Positions 19,587 through 28,820 of a stretch of DNA of 64,000 bases are shown here, one piece after another (positions within the stretch are counted from its first letter, which is position 1; the number at the start of each line of letters is the position of its first letter). The DNA comes from Caldilineaceae bacterium (GTDB taxonomy: Bacteria; Chloroflexota; Anaerolineae; Caldilineales; Caldilineaceae). A program made the translations under genes and the position numbers. Under the pieces are notes generated by a model. That model saw nothing but the letters and a program-made list of their open reading frames with translations. It made no database searches and was not told the origin of the DNA. The stretch covers positions 1-64,000 of the forward strand of contig JACSRH010000378.1 in the NCBI GenBank assembly GCA_014879855.1. The letters are read 5' to 3'.

Positions 19587-20741
19587 TCATGCCGCGGCCA
19601 GCAAAATGGCTGTTAATTCCTCGTCAGACAGCACGAGCGGGTTCGCCTTCATACTGGACGCAGCGCGCGCACGCGCAACCACATCCGCCGCGTCAGACGC
19701 ACGGAAGCCATAGCGTGACAGCGGCGGGATCTCAAATGCCGCCACCAGTGACTGCAGCCAGACGCTGGCGTCGTCGATCGTGGCGTCTGGATTGCCAGTC
19801 AAGATCTCTGCAAGCTCGGCGTAACGCAGCAGGGCCGGGTGATCCGCCGCGCGCGTGCGCAGCGCGCGCACATTCGCTGCGACGACTCCTGGCAGCAGCA
19901 CGGCGCAGACCGCACCGTGGGGCGCGTCGTACATACCGCCCAATGGCCCCGCAAAGCCGTGCACCGCGCCCAGACCCGCGTTGGCAAGCGCCAGCCCGCC
20001 GCACAAGCTGGCAAAGGCCATATCGCGCCGCGCCTCTCTATCGTCCCCTTGCTGCACCGCGCGCGGCAAAGCACGCGCGGCATGGCGCAAGCCGTCACGG
20101 CAGAACGCATCGGTCAGCAGATTGGCGCGGCTTGACACGAACGGCTCGATCAGTTGCGTCAAGGCATCCATGCCTGTGGCCGCGGTCACCGACGCGGGCA
20201 CACTGTAGGTCAACTCCGGGTCGACCAGCGCCACGCGCGGCAGCATCGACGGGCTGCGCACGCTGACTTTGACGCGATGCTCCGGCGAGGAGAGCACGGC
20301 ATTGCGCGTCACCTCGCTGCCCGTGCCCGCGGTTGTCGGCGTCGCGATCACTGGCAGCGAAGGATTTTGCAACGGCTGTGCTTTCCCGATCACTTCGAGG
20401 TAGTTGAACACATCGCCGGAATTGGCGGCCAGCGCGCCGATCGCCTTGCCGGCGTCAAGGGCGCTGCCGCCGCCAAACGCGACGATCACCTCGGCGCCGG
20501 CCGCGTGCGCCGCTTCGACGCCAGCGACCGCGTCGGCGACAGTTGGTTCACCGGCGACGGAGAAGAGGGACGCGTCCACGCCAGAAGCAGCAAGCAACGT
20601 CAGCAAACGCTGTGCGCGTGCAGGATGGGCCCCTGTTACGACCAGCGCGCGCTGGCCAAACCCCAGCGCCAGCGCCCCGATTTCATTCAATGTCCCTTCG
20701 CCAAAGAGAATGCGCTGCGCCGTAGCAAATTCAAACTTCAT
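19587..20741 (-). CDS. Iron-containing alcohol dehydrogenase
   Basis: 384 aa, group III (Fe-dependent) alcohol dehydrogenase. The NAD-binding GGGSALDAGKAIGAL is near residue 90, PTTAGTGSEVT near 135, and metal ligands are in TGMDALTQLIE (Asp), AVHGFAGPLGG (His) and DAPHGAVCAVLLP (His). Family members act on 1,3-propanediol, lactaldehyde, maleylacetate or long-chain alcohols. The substrate is not decidable here. It sits between the GpsA-like gene (20 bp away) and the SDR. In this neighbourhood it may reduce or oxidise a triose-derived or lyase-derived aldehyde. All metal ligands are present. Confidence 0.9.
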   Translation of the reverse strand: MKFEFATAQRILFGEGTLNEIGALALGFGQRALVVTGAHPARAQRLLTLLAASGVDASLFSVAGEPTVADAVAGVEAAHAAGAEVIVAFGGGSALDAGKAIGALAANSGDVFNYLEVIGKAQPLQNPSLPVIATPTTAGTGSEVTRNAVLSSPEHRVKVSVRSPSMLPRVALVDPELTYSVPASVTAATGMDALTQLIEPFVSSRANLLTDAFCRDGLRHAARALPRAVQQGDDREARRDMAFASLCGGLALANAGLGAVHGFAGPLGGMYDAPHGAVCAVLLPGVVAANVRALRTRAADHPALLRYAELAEILTGNPDATIDDASVWLQSLVAAFEIPPLSRYGFRASDAADVVARARAASSMKANPLVLSDEELTAILLAAA

Positions 20742-20761
20742 GTTTCCTCCAAAAAGAGAAC

Positions 20762-21826
20762 TTAACCGGTTGCCTGTCCGGCGAAGAAGGCATCCCAGGG
20801 AAATTCGACCGGCGCGTCGTGGGTGACGATGTCGATCATTCTGGCCATGAGCGGCAGCGCGGCAGGGTCGAGCTTGCCCTGCGCCATCAACGCCTCGACT
20901 GTCGGGCCGATTGCCTGCGCCAACTGCGCGCCCTCGATGGTGTCATCGGGCATGAAGTCGCGCTTGGCCACGGAATAGGGCGCGCCCTGGCCCAGATGCC
21001 AGCCCATGCGGCTGTTGCGCCCGCCCATGCTGGTGACATAAAGATCGCCGGCGCCGGGCAGGGTGAAGACGCTGCGCCGTTGGCCACCCATGTAATCGAC
21101 CATGTAGGCCGTCTCCCACAAGCCCTGGGCGAAGATGGCGGCGGCCAGGTTGTACATGACGGCCTCGTTGCCGGCCTTGCCAGCTTTGGCCAGCAACCCA
21201 CCCACACAGCCGACCGCCAGCGCGTAGATATTTTTCAGGGCGACGCAGGTTTCCACGCCCACCAGGTCGGTGGAAGGCCAGACGTGATAGTAGGGTGTGC
21301 GCACCATCGAAGCCAGCCGGTTCAAAAAGGCGGCATCGTTGCCAGCGATGACAACGCAGGTGTCGCGTCCCTCGGCCAATTCCCCGGCAATGGACGGGCC
21401 GCCAATCGCCACCAGGGGCGTGCGCGCCTGCTGCGAGGGCGTGAGATGCGCGCGCAGGCGATGTGGCAACAGTTCCAGGCTGTCTCCCTCCCCGGCAAGC
21501 CCCTTGGTCAGAAACAGCACGGGAATTCCTTCGGGCAGCACCGGGCGCAGCATCTCACCGGCCCAGTCGATGCCCAGCGAATTGACGCCCACGACGACCA
21601 GATCGACGCCCTGCATCGCCTCCCCCAGCCGGTCGTAGGTGTACGGCTCGACTGTGTCCCGCAGCCGCGACTTCAGCCGCGGGTGGACGCGCGTTTCGTG
21701 GATTTCCTCGATTATATCGGCATCAAGATGCGTGCCGACCAGTCTGACATGATGGCCGTTGTCGGCGAGCGGCATCGTAAATGCACTGCCCATGACCCCG
21801 GCGCCTAGCACGACAATGGTTGCCAT
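20762..21826 (-). CDS. Glycerol-3-phosphate dehydrogenase-like protein (GpsA family)
   Basis: 354 aa. The N-terminal Rossmann motif GAGVMGSAF is at residues 8-16. The substrate-domain helix GVETCVALKNIYALAVGCVGG contains the family catalytic Lys, and LPGAGDLYVTSMGGRNSRMG matches the GLGDL..T..S.NR..G motif. Length and motif order match NAD(P)-dependent glycerol-3-phosphate dehydrogenase, but substitutions around SKG (TKGLAGE) and SRN leave room for a relative acting on another polyol phosphate. It lies 20 bp upstream of the iron dehydrogenase. It would interconvert dihydroxyacetone phosphate, the Dha-kinase product, with glycerol-3-phosphate. Confidence 0.82.
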   Translation of the reverse strand: MATIVVLGAGVMGSAFTMPLADNGHHVRLVGTHLDADIIEEIHETRVHPRLKSRLRDTVEPYTYDRLGEAMQGVDLVVVGVNSLGIDWAGEMLRPVLPEGIPVLFLTKGLAGEGDSLELLPHRLRAHLTPSQQARTPLVAIGGPSIAGELAEGRDTCVVIAGNDAAFLNRLASMVRTPYYHVWPSTDLVGVETCVALKNIYALAVGCVGGLLAKAGKAGNEAVMYNLAAAIFAQGLWETAYMVDYMGGQRRSVFTLPGAGDLYVTSMGGRNSRMGWHLGQGAPYSVAKRDFMPDDTIEGAQLAQAIGPTVEALMAQGKLDPAALPLMARMIDIVTHDAPVEFPWDAFFAGQATG

Positions 21827-22082
21827 ACAGTTTTCTTTGCCTTAATCTCATGACCGAACCATTAAATTGAAAAATCACCTGGCAATGCGGGATTCTATCA
21901 GGCCAGACATTATTTGCGCTATCGGATCAAGTGTAACCGGAAGCGCGCAGAATCGCCAGCAGCGCCTGGACATTGGCTGCCCCCAGAATTTGGCAGCCCG
22001 ACCTTAGACACGCTCCAACGTGATACGGCTGGTCGACGCAACACGTCGAGTTGGTCTTTCATTGATGACAATGGCGTCCAGG

Positions 22083-22691
22083 TCAAGCAAGAGGAGCCGC
22101 ACAAGCTAAATGGATGCGCGTCAGTACACAGGCAAGCACTGCGGGGGTGAAGGGTTCGCAGGCGTCCACCACCACCAACCGCGCTGGGTCGATCGTGGCG
22201 ATCCAGGCGTCGACCTGGCGTTGGAGGTGGGCAAGCTGTGACGCGGAGGCAATCTCAAGTGTGCGGTTGCGTTGCGCAAAGCGGGCGGCCAACACGTCAA
22301 GTGGAACATCCAGATAGATAAACAGCTCGGGCGCTGGCTGCGTCGCGCGTACGTAGTGATAGAAACGCTCACAGAGCGCGTATTCGGCTGCTTCCAGAGC
22401 GCCAAGCGCGTGGAAGTGGCGTGTAAAGACAAAGAAGTCCTCGTCCAGCCCACCGTCCACCAACCCGATGCCCAGCTGGCCGCGCATGAGCTGCTCCTGC
22501 TCGGCGCGCAGCAGCAGATAGTCGATCTGGTTGGCGAGGGCGAAGCGGCGATCCTGGGCAAAAGCGCGCTGAAAGGGGCGCTCCGCGTGTTGTTCCAGGC
22601 CGGTGACAAAGGGCGCGGCTGCAGCCAGCGCCTCGACCAGTGTGGTTTTTCCCGCGGCGGTGTTGCCGATCACGGCGACGAGCTTGCCCAT
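22083..22691 (-). CDS. Deoxynucleoside kinase-family protein
   Basis: 202 aa. The P-loop GNTAAGKTT is at residues 9-17. A later segment PELFIYLDVPLDVLAARFAQRNRTLE carries the YLDxP and LID-type Arg residues of the dNK/thymidine kinase 2 family, and the DEDFFVFTRHF region fits the ERS/catalytic portion loosely. It would phosphorylate a deoxynucleoside with ATP for salvage. It lies 88 bp after the S1P-lyase-like gene and 256 bp before the GpsA-like gene, so it may be a passenger rather than part of the pathway. The DRS motif is altered (DGGLDEDF), so the substrate range is uncertain. Confidence 0.72.
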   Translation of the reverse strand: MGKLVAVIGNTAAGKTTLVEALAAAAPFVTGLEQHAERPFQRAFAQDRRFALANQIDYLLLRAEQEQLMRGQLGIGLVDGGLDEDFFVFTRHFHALGALEAAEYALCERFYHYVRATQPAPELFIYLDVPLDVLAARFAQRNRTLEIASASQLAHLQRQVDAWIATIDPARLVVVDACEPFTPAVLACVLTRIHLACAAPLA

Positions 22692-22779
22692 TTTCCCATC
22701 CCTTCATGCGAATGGCACGCGTCAAGCCCTATGACCCGTGACCCAATTCCCCCAACGCAGTAGACCTGCAAAATTCGTT

Positions 22780-24282
22780 CTACTCCACCTGATAGAGCGC
22801 ATCGACGATGCGTTTCAGCAGATCCTCAACGATCCCGTGCATCGGCAGGGTGGCGGCCATGCCATAGACAGGCGCCATGCCGCCGCGCGCGGCCGGATGC
22901 GCCTTGACATGCGCCACCGCGGCTTGCAGATCGTCGAGAAAACGCTGGGCCACGCCCGGCTCGGTGTGGCGCAGCGTGACGCAGAGATGGACGGCCGCGG
23001 GGCGATGCAGCCCGTTGAGGCTCCAGCCGCGCGCGTTCATGGCGTCCAGCACGCGGTAAATGTCCAGCGTAGGCGACGCAAAGGCGATCACAAAATAGGG
23101 ATCGCCCAGCACGACCAGGTCGGGAATCTGCTCGATCCAGCGGCGGATAAGCTGTGCGGTGGCCAGGATGCGGGCCGCGGCCGCGCGATAGCCGGTCTCG
23201 CCCGTGCTGACCATCGCGGCCCAGCAGGCCGCGCTCAACGCGCCGGGACGGCTGCCGGCCAAAGTGGGCGAGAAGTAAAGCCCGCCCGGCCAATCCGCCA
23301 CTGCATAGTATTGATAGCGGCGCAACGCCTTGCCCCGATAGAGCACAACCGATGTGCCCTTGGCCGCGTAGCCGTATTTGTGCGTGTCCGCGGACATCGA
23401 AGTCACGCCGGGCAGCCGGAAGTCGAAGTCCGGCGCGGGGTAGCCAAGTTCCTGCGCAAAGGGCATGACAAAGCCGCCCAGACAGGCATCGACGTGGAGG
23501 CCGACGCCGCGACTGTGGGCAAGTTCGGCCAGTGCCGGGATCGGGTCGACGACGCCGTGCGGGAAGGAAGGCGCGGACCCGACCAGCGCCACTGTGTTGC
23601 GATCCAGAGCGGCAGCCATGGCGGCCACGTCGGCGCGATAATCCTGGCCCACGGGCACGCGCACCAGCTCCATGTCAAAATATTGGGCGGCCTTGTCGAA
23701 CGCGGCGTGCGCGCTGACCGGCGCAACAATGCGCGTGCGCTTGAGACCGTGCTCCGCCCGCGCCCGATCGCGATAGGCGCGCATTGCCAGCAAAATGCTC
23801 TCCGTGCCGCCGGAAGTGACCGTCCCCACGATCGGGTCGGTGGTGGCGCCGGCGCCGAGGAGATGCGCGGTCATGGCGACGATCTCGGCTTCGTATTTGA
23901 CGGTGCTGGGCCAGAGGTCGAAATGCAGCGGGTTGCTCTGCGAGTTGAGCGCGTAGACCTCGTTCAGAAAGTCGATGTGCGCAGGATCGCCGTGATAGAC
24001 CGCGCCAGAGACATAGCCATCGCGCCAGCGCTGCTGTTCCTCTTGCTGGAGCGCAGTCATCTCGGCCAGGATGTCGGCGCGGGCGCGGCCTTGGCGCGGG
24101 AGGCGCGTGTACGCAGGCAATTTGCCCTGGTAGGGATGCAGCGACGCCGCGAGATCATCGATCAGCGCGTCATACTGGCGGTCGAGTTGGCGGCGCAGCA
24201 CGGGCACGCGGCGAAGCACACTTTCCAAAAGCGGCGCCACCGCGGGCGGCAGCTTGCTCAGGAGCGCAGGCAGGTCAGACAT
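22780..24282 (-). CDS. Sphingosine-1-phosphate lyase-like PLP enzyme
   Basis: 500 aa. It matches sphingosine-1-phosphate lyase along nearly the whole catalytic region: [72 protein letters not shown] (PLP Asp265), [19 protein letters not shown] (Schiff-base Lys302) and [17 protein letters not shown]. Eukaryotic enzymes add an N-terminal membrane helix that is absent here, as in known bacterial relatives. The family cleaves phosphorylated long-chain bases to phosphoethanolamine and an aldehyde. Other group II decarboxylases are more distant. It starts 3 bp after the sugar kinase stop, so the two are coupled. Confidence 0.88.
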   Translation of the reverse strand: MSDLPALLSKLPPAVAPLLESVLRRVPVLRRQLDRQYDALIDDLAASLHPYQGKLPAYTRLPRQGRARADILAEMTALQQEEQQRWRDGYVSGAVYHGDPAHIDFLNEVYALNSQSNPLHFDLWPSTVKYEAEIVAMTAHLLGAGATTDPIVGTVTSGGTESILLAMRAYRDRARAEHGLKRTRIVAPVSAHAAFDKAAQYFDMELVRVPVGQDYRADVAAMAAALDRNTVALVGSAPSFPHGVVDPIPALAELAHSRGVGLHVDACLGGFVMPFAQELGYPAPDFDFRLPGVTSMSADTHKYGYAAKGTSVVLYRGKALRRYQYYAVADWPGGLYFSPTLAGSRPGALSAACWAAMVSTGETGYRAAAARILATAQLIRRWIEQIPDLVVLGDPYFVIAFASPTLDIYRVLDAMNARGWSLNGLHRPAAVHLCVTLRHTEPGVAQRFLDDLQAAVAHVKAHPAARGGMAPVYGMAATLPMHGIVEDLLKRIVDALYQVE

Positions 24283-24285
24283 CGA

Positions 24286-25878
24286 TCAGGACTCACTTTC
24301 ATGACCACGATTGAGACGGCGATAAATTCCGTGGGTCTTGCGGTAGATGGCGACGAACTCTGCAAAAAGCGCGTCATAGAGAGATGCCAGCGCGGGCTGC
24401 GGATCATAGACGCGGGCAACGGGTGTGTGCTCGGCGATCTCCTCCAGCCGCAGATAGCCCAGCCCCACCATCGCCAGCAATGCAGCGCCGCGCGTGTTGA
24501 CATGCAGCGGGTCGGCCATCTGGAGCACGGGACGTTGCAGCACATCGGCGTGAATCTGGCACCACAGATCCGAGCGCGCGCCGCCGCCCACAAGCCGCAC
24601 ATCCGCCAGCGGCCGGCGAATGAACTTCTCCACGTAGACGCGCAGCCAACGGGTGTTGAAGGCGACGCCCTCATAAACACTGCGCACCAGATCGCCGCGC
24701 GTGGTGCGCAGCGAAAGGTTATGCCAGCCCGCGCGCAGCGTGTGGTCGTCGACCGGTGAGCGCTCACCGTTGAGCCACGGCGTGAACAGCACGCGCTGGC
24801 TGCCCGGCGGCGTGGCCGCGGCCAAGGCGTCGAGGCGATCGTAGCTGTCAACAGGCGGCGGGTTCGTCATCAGCGCGTCGTCGCCAAAAAAAACGCGGTC
24901 ACGTAAAAAAGTGAGCGCGGCGCCAGCGGTTTCATGCTCGTTGATCAGCAGGTAGCGACCGGGGATGGCCGAAGGCAGCGACGCCATGTTGTGCACGATA
25001 TCAGTCTTCTTGTCGGGCGCGTGACAGCTTAGCCACGACGAGGTGCCGATATAGCAATGCGCGGCGTAGTCCTCCACCGCGCCGGAGCCAACCGCGGCGG
25101 TGTGAATATCGGGTGCACCAGCCACCACCTGGACGTGCGCGCCAAGGCCGAGGTCCGCGGCCGCCGCGGGCGTCAGCACACCCAGCACATCGACGGAGTG
25201 CAACAGATCGTCCGGCAGTTTGGCGCGGTCGAGGCCGGCCAGCCGCAGCAGTTCGTCGTCGTAGCGGATGTTGTGGATGTCGCGATTGTCGGTGACCCAG
25301 TGCAAGGTCATCGTTTCGACGCTGGAGGCCATGCGCCCAGTCAGTTTGTAGTTGATGTAATCCTTTGGCTCCAGGAATTTTGCCGTGCGACGATAAAGGT
25401 CGGGGCGTTCCTGTTGCAGATAGAGGATATGGGCGATGGCGTCCTTGCCAGAGTGACCGGGAATGCCGCCCGTCTTGCGAATCCAGAGCCAAAGCTTGCG
25501 CGCGCCGTAGCCGGAAAAGGCGGGAAAACCACCCGTCACCCGGCGCATTGCACGCGCGCCGCGCGCATCCATCCAGATGATGGCGTGGCCGAGCGGTGCG
25601 CCATCAGCGCCGACGGCCACCGTGCCCGACCATTGCGCGGTCACCCCGATGCCGGCGACGCGCGCGGCCGCGGCGTCCACCTGCTGCACGGCTTGGCGCG
25701 TTGCCGCGCAGATCGCGGCCCACCACGCGGCCGGATCCTGCTCGACGCCGCCGTCGGGCAGGAAGATCAGAGGCACGGGTGCGCGCGCGCCAGCAAGCAG
25801 TTTGCCTTGCGCGTTATAGAGTGCAACTTTTGCGCCAGAAGTGCCGAGGTCGATGGCAAGCAGTAGTGGATCGCTCAT
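24286..25878 (-). CDS. FGGY-family carbohydrate kinase (xylulokinase-like)
   Basis: 530 aa from the ATG at 25878, where the family N-terminus DPLLLAIDLGTSGAKVALY begins. No good Shine-Dalgarno is seen. FGGY_N (about 5-250) carries the phosphate-1 motif DLGTSGAK, GVTAQWSGT and the KDYINYKLTG hinge. FGGY_C (about 260-500) has GAPDIHTAAVGSGAV with the catalytic Asp, YIGTSSWLSCHAPDKK and LVGGGARSDLWCQI for ADP. The pattern is nearest to xylulokinase, but rhamnulo-, fuculo- or erythritol-type kinases cannot be excluded. First gene of the putative catabolic series, placed 3 bp before the S1P-lyase-like gene. All ATP-site motifs look intact. Confidence 0.85.
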   Translation of the reverse strand: MSDPLLLAIDLGTSGAKVALYNAQGKLLAGARAPVPLIFLPDGGVEQDPAAWWAAICAATRQAVQQVDAAAARVAGIGVTAQWSGTVAVGADGAPLGHAIIWMDARGARAMRRVTGGFPAFSGYGARKLWLWIRKTGGIPGHSGKDAIAHILYLQQERPDLYRRTAKFLEPKDYINYKLTGRMASSVETMTLHWVTDNRDIHNIRYDDELLRLAGLDRAKLPDDLLHSVDVLGVLTPAAAADLGLGAHVQVVAGAPDIHTAAVGSGAVEDYAAHCYIGTSSWLSCHAPDKKTDIVHNMASLPSAIPGRYLLINEHETAGAALTFLRDRVFFGDDALMTNPPPVDSYDRLDALAAATPPGSQRVLFTPWLNGERSPVDDHTLRAGWHNLSLRTTRGDLVRSVYEGVAFNTRWLRVYVEKFIRRPLADVRLVGGGARSDLWCQIHADVLQRPVLQMADPLHVNTRGAALLAMVGLGYLRLEEIAEHTPVARVYDPQPALASLYDALFAEFVAIYRKTHGIYRRLNRGHESES

Positions 25879-26190
25879 TCGGTGTAAAAGCCGTGCTTCT
25901 TCGCCCAGACATCCTGCCGGGAGGCGACGCCGATGCTGGGCAATAGATCGGGTCACTTCCCTCGGCTGTTTCGTCCGACAGTCAACCAACACAGCGTACT
26001 ATACACGATTTCGATGTTTTGTGCAGACGGGTAGAGAAGACAGGGTATACTAAGTCACCTTCGCCTCATCTTTTCAATGATACTCAGACTCCATTGTGAA
26101 GAGCTACCTTCACCACAGCAAGATGCAGGACAGACTCTTTGCGCTCTTTGGCATCTTTGTAGCGTAAAAGTTTCTTGCAGTAAACACTCA
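25879..26190. other. 312-bp intergenic gap, boundary between catabolic and signalling regions
   Basis: No coding frame or RNA gene is supported here. On the minus strand, TATAGT (complement of 25998-26003) could be a -10 box for the kinase gene, but no matching -35 is found at 16-18 bp, so I do not call a promoter. No palindromic repeat of the three classes seen elsewhere is present. Confidence 0.5.
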
Positions 26191-26985
26191 TTAATGCGTG
26201 AAGATCAACTCGGTGCTATCCAGGCGCACGGTAAACCCATCCTTGAGCATATTCGCCGTGATCTGCCGTCCGTTGACCCACGAGTTACCGCTACTCAGGT
26301 CATACAGAATGTAGCGGTTATTCTCAAACCGGATTTCAGCGTGGTGCGCAGCCAACCCTGGCAGTACAATATCGCAGTTGACAGCGGCGCCCAGTGTGGT
26401 CACTGGACGCCGGACAGCCCATCTTTGCGCCGGCTGGTTGCGCAGAGCCAGCCAGTAGGCAGCATTGTCTGTCCCAGTGGCTCCTGACCGGGTGCAGGCG
26501 ACAACAGCTTCTGCAGGCTGTCCAGCGGACGATGGCGCAGCAACCGGGGCAAGCGGAGGCGAAACAGTTGGGGCGAATGCGGCAGGGGTTGCATAGCCAA
26601 CTGATGGCGTCTGTGGTGTGGCCGGTAGAGACTGATGCAGCAGGTCGGTCTCCACAATCAATCCACCAGTGATTGCCGCCACCAGATTGTAAACCAATGC
26701 CCCGATCAGACTGGAAACGGCGGATCCCAGACCACCGAGAATGACTGAAAAGATGGTCACCCACCACGTCAGCGCCCATCCCATTTCATACCATGCAGCG
26801 AGCGGGCCCAGGTCAGGAACGAATAGACCATTGGTCAACGATAAAACTATCGTGTTCACCAGTTGGTGCAAGAAGACGCCGAGTAGAAAACCTGGCAACA
26901 CCACCAACACACAACCGAGCACAAAACCATATTTCAGCGCAGATAGCGGCTTAATTGTACGAATAGCATACCGATAGCGGTTCAT
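26191..26985 (-). CDS. Membrane protein with C-terminal FHA-like domain
   Basis: 264 aa. AGGAG nine bases before the ATG supports the start. Hydrophobic segments at about 16-40 and 70-110 suggest two or three membrane helices, followed by a Pro/Ala linker (about 120-170). The C-terminal 85 residues follow the FHA pattern: TTLGAAVNCDIVLPG, AAHHAEIRFENNRYILYD and GNSWVNGRQI. The phosphothreonine-contacting Gly-Arg and the Ser of SxxH are replaced (GA and A), so phosphopeptide binding may be weak or lost. Last gene of the signalling locus, 17 bp after the PP2C gene. A role as a membrane scaffold is inference. Confidence 0.75.
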   Translation of the reverse strand: MNRYRYAIRTIKPLSALKYGFVLGCVLVVLPGFLLGVFLHQLVNTIVLSLTNGLFVPDLGPLAAWYEMGWALTWWVTIFSVILGGLGSAVSSLIGALVYNLVAAITGGLIVETDLLHQSLPATPQTPSVGYATPAAFAPTVSPPLAPVAAPSSAGQPAEAVVACTRSGATGTDNAAYWLALRNQPAQRWAVRRPVTTLGAAVNCDIVLPGLAAHHAEIRFENNRYILYDLSSGNSWVNGRQITANMLKDGFTVRLDSTELIFTH

Positions 26986-27002
26986 ATTTGCTACTCCTGG
27001 AC

Positions 27003-28820
27003 TTATTCGCTGTCAGTGCCAATCGAAACGACGATCGCCGTGATGTTGTCGTGGCCACCGGCCACCTTTGCCAGCTCGATGAGGCGGGCGCAAGCAGCCT
27101 GTGGCGCCGGTTGCGTGCTGGCCGCCGCGTGGATGTCCGCATCGTCCACCAGACCGCACAAACCATCTGAACAAAGCAGGAGGGTGTCGCCAGCCGCTAG
27201 CGTCACCTCAAATGTATCAATCTCAATGTTGGCTTTTTCACCGAGAGTCCGGTAAATTAAGTTAGCGTTTGGATGATGCCGCGCTTCCTCCAGTGTCAGT
27301 TGGTTGCTGTCGATCAGTCGCTGCACCAACGAGTGATCCTTGGTAATGCGACGAATCGAGGCAGCATTGATCTGATACAGGCGGCTATCTCCCACATTGA
27401 TGGCGTAGACCTTGCGGCTGGAAGGTTCCACCAGCGCCGCCACCAGGGTCGTCCCCATGTCGGAACGAGAACGGCGAGCTTCTTCATATACGGCGCGCGC
27501 GGCATCCTGGCTGGCTTGTTTGAGCAAGATCAAGGGACTGGTTGTCGGCATGAGACTATTATTTGCGCCTGTGCTCTGCAAGCGGCTTATCAACGAGCTC
27601 ACCAATTGCGTCAGTGCCAGCCGGCTTGCCACCTCGCCAGCCGCATGTCCCCCCATGCCATCCGCCACCGCATACAGACGCAGCGGCGCATTTGCCGAGT
27701 TGTAAACCTGGTTGAGTTCTAGTGTGACCAGACTGTCTTCATTGATCTCGCGTACAAGTCCCAGGTCACTCAAGCAACCTACGGCAAGGGTCAAGGGCTT
27801 GGCCGCTGCCGCCGACCCTGCCTGCAATGCACCCTTCAGCGATTCAACTGCAGCGACAGCAGCCGTAGATGGGCCAGATTCGACGGCAGCCAGGGCAGCC
27901 TTCATCTGTGGAGTTACCGGCTGCGCAGACGTCAACTCCTGGAAGAGCCGAGGTAGCTGCCGGCAATGTGCAGTTACTGCGTCCTGCCTTTGCTGTGCCC
28001 CGATGATCTCAGCGCTCTCGATGGCGTCAAGCAAAAGTACATTGCCGCCAAGTAAAAGCTGGGCAGCGGCGATAGCCGGAAAATAGATGCCTTGATTGAT
28101 GGCAGAATCCAGCAGGTCGGCGAGGTCGGCCAGCCAATCAACAGCTTGCGCGGAGGTGATGGCCGGAGCATCAATCACTCGCGTCGCCTGCCTCACGCCC
28201 TTCTGGACAGCGCCGACAAGAACAGGATCTTTGACCAGGTAGGCGCGTGCTGCTTGGCCGGCAGCCTGACCATGAAAGACCCTGCGCCCGTTGACCAGAT
28301 GTGGATGCGTAAAGTGGCGTTCAATCAAGGCGAACGGTTTTGCCAGGGCAGCCTTCTCGTACGCTTCCAGGAGCAGATAGTAGCTGTCACTTGGCAGGTG
28401 ACTCCCGCACTCAGCGCAATAGGCATCGGTGCTGTCCTGCTCGTGGTCGCACTGGGGACAGCGGCGGCGACGACGATCGCGCACCAGATAGCGGTTTCCC
28501 GCCGCCCCTTGTTCGATGCACGCGGTCACCACATAACGATCATCGTCGAGCAGTTCATCTTTGGACAACGGGCTGAAGTGCTGTGGCGGCGGCGCCAGCC
28601 GCTGCGTCTTGGCGCCCGGCGGCGGTGGTGCAGATGACGCCGACAATTTGTCGTTTTCTGACGCCCAGGGCGTCGGCAACGGAGTCGTTGCAGAATCTTC
28701 GCCCATCGAGTTTCTGCGCATGCTCTTGTCGCTATCCTGTCTTCCGAACGCGGCTCCGCACTTGATGCAAAAACGGGCGCCCGCTTTGTTCTGCGTCTTG
28801 CACTGCGGACAGATAATCAT
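27003..28820 (-). CDS. PP2C-type phosphatase with zinc ribbons and an unassigned central domain
   Basis: 605 aa from the ATG at 28820, which overlaps the upstream FHA gene by 4 bp. An N-terminal zinc ribbon (CPQCKTQNKAGARFCIKCG) and a second (CPQCDHEQDSTDAYCAECG, near 140) flank a Pro-rich linker. About 165-345 is an all-helical region I cannot assign. The last 258 residues are a full PP2C domain: INEDS, AVADGMGGHAAGEVAS, GTTLVAAL, INVGDSRLY, LLLCSDGL and GGHDNITAIVV, with all metal-binding Asp residues. It should dephosphorylate Ser/Thr targets of the kinases in this locus, most directly the one at 29528. Cytoplasmic, since no membrane segment is seen. Confidence 0.9.
   Translation of the reverse strand: MIICPQCKTQNKAGARFCIKCGAAFGRQDSDKSMRRNSMGEDSATTPLPTPWASENDKLSASSAPPPPGAKTQRLAPPPQHFSPLSKDELLDDDRYVVTACIEQGAAGNRYLVRDRRRRRCPQCDHEQDSTDAYCAECGSHLPSDSYYLLLEAYEKAALAKPFALIERHFTHPHLVNGRRVFHGQAAGQAARAYLVKDPVLVGAVQKGVRQATRVIDAPAITSAQAVDWLADLADLLDSAINQGIYFPAIAAAQLLLGGNVLLLDAIESAEIIGAQQRQDAVTAHCRQLPRLFQELTSAQPVTPQMKAALAAVESGPSTAAVAAVESLKGALQAGSAAAAKPLTLAVGCLSDLGLVREINEDSLVTLELNQVYNSANAPLRLYAVADGMGGHAAGEVASRLALTQLVSSLISRLQSTGANNSLMPTTSPLILLKQASQDAARAVYEEARRSRSDMGTTLVAALVEPSSRKVYAINVGDSRLYQINAASIRRITKDHSLVQRLIDSNQLTLEEARHHPNANLIYRTLGEKANIEIDTFEVTLAAGDTLLLCSDGLCGLVDDADIHAAASTQPAPQAACARLIELAKVAGGHDNITAIVVSIGTDSE

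Noticed and set aside
22738..24759. Very long plus-strand open frame of over 600 codons opposite the S1P-lyase-like gene
   Set aside because: It is the antisense of a gene with full catalytic motifs. Its translation is Arg/His/Ala-rich with no domain. Long antisense frames are expected in GC-rich DNA.
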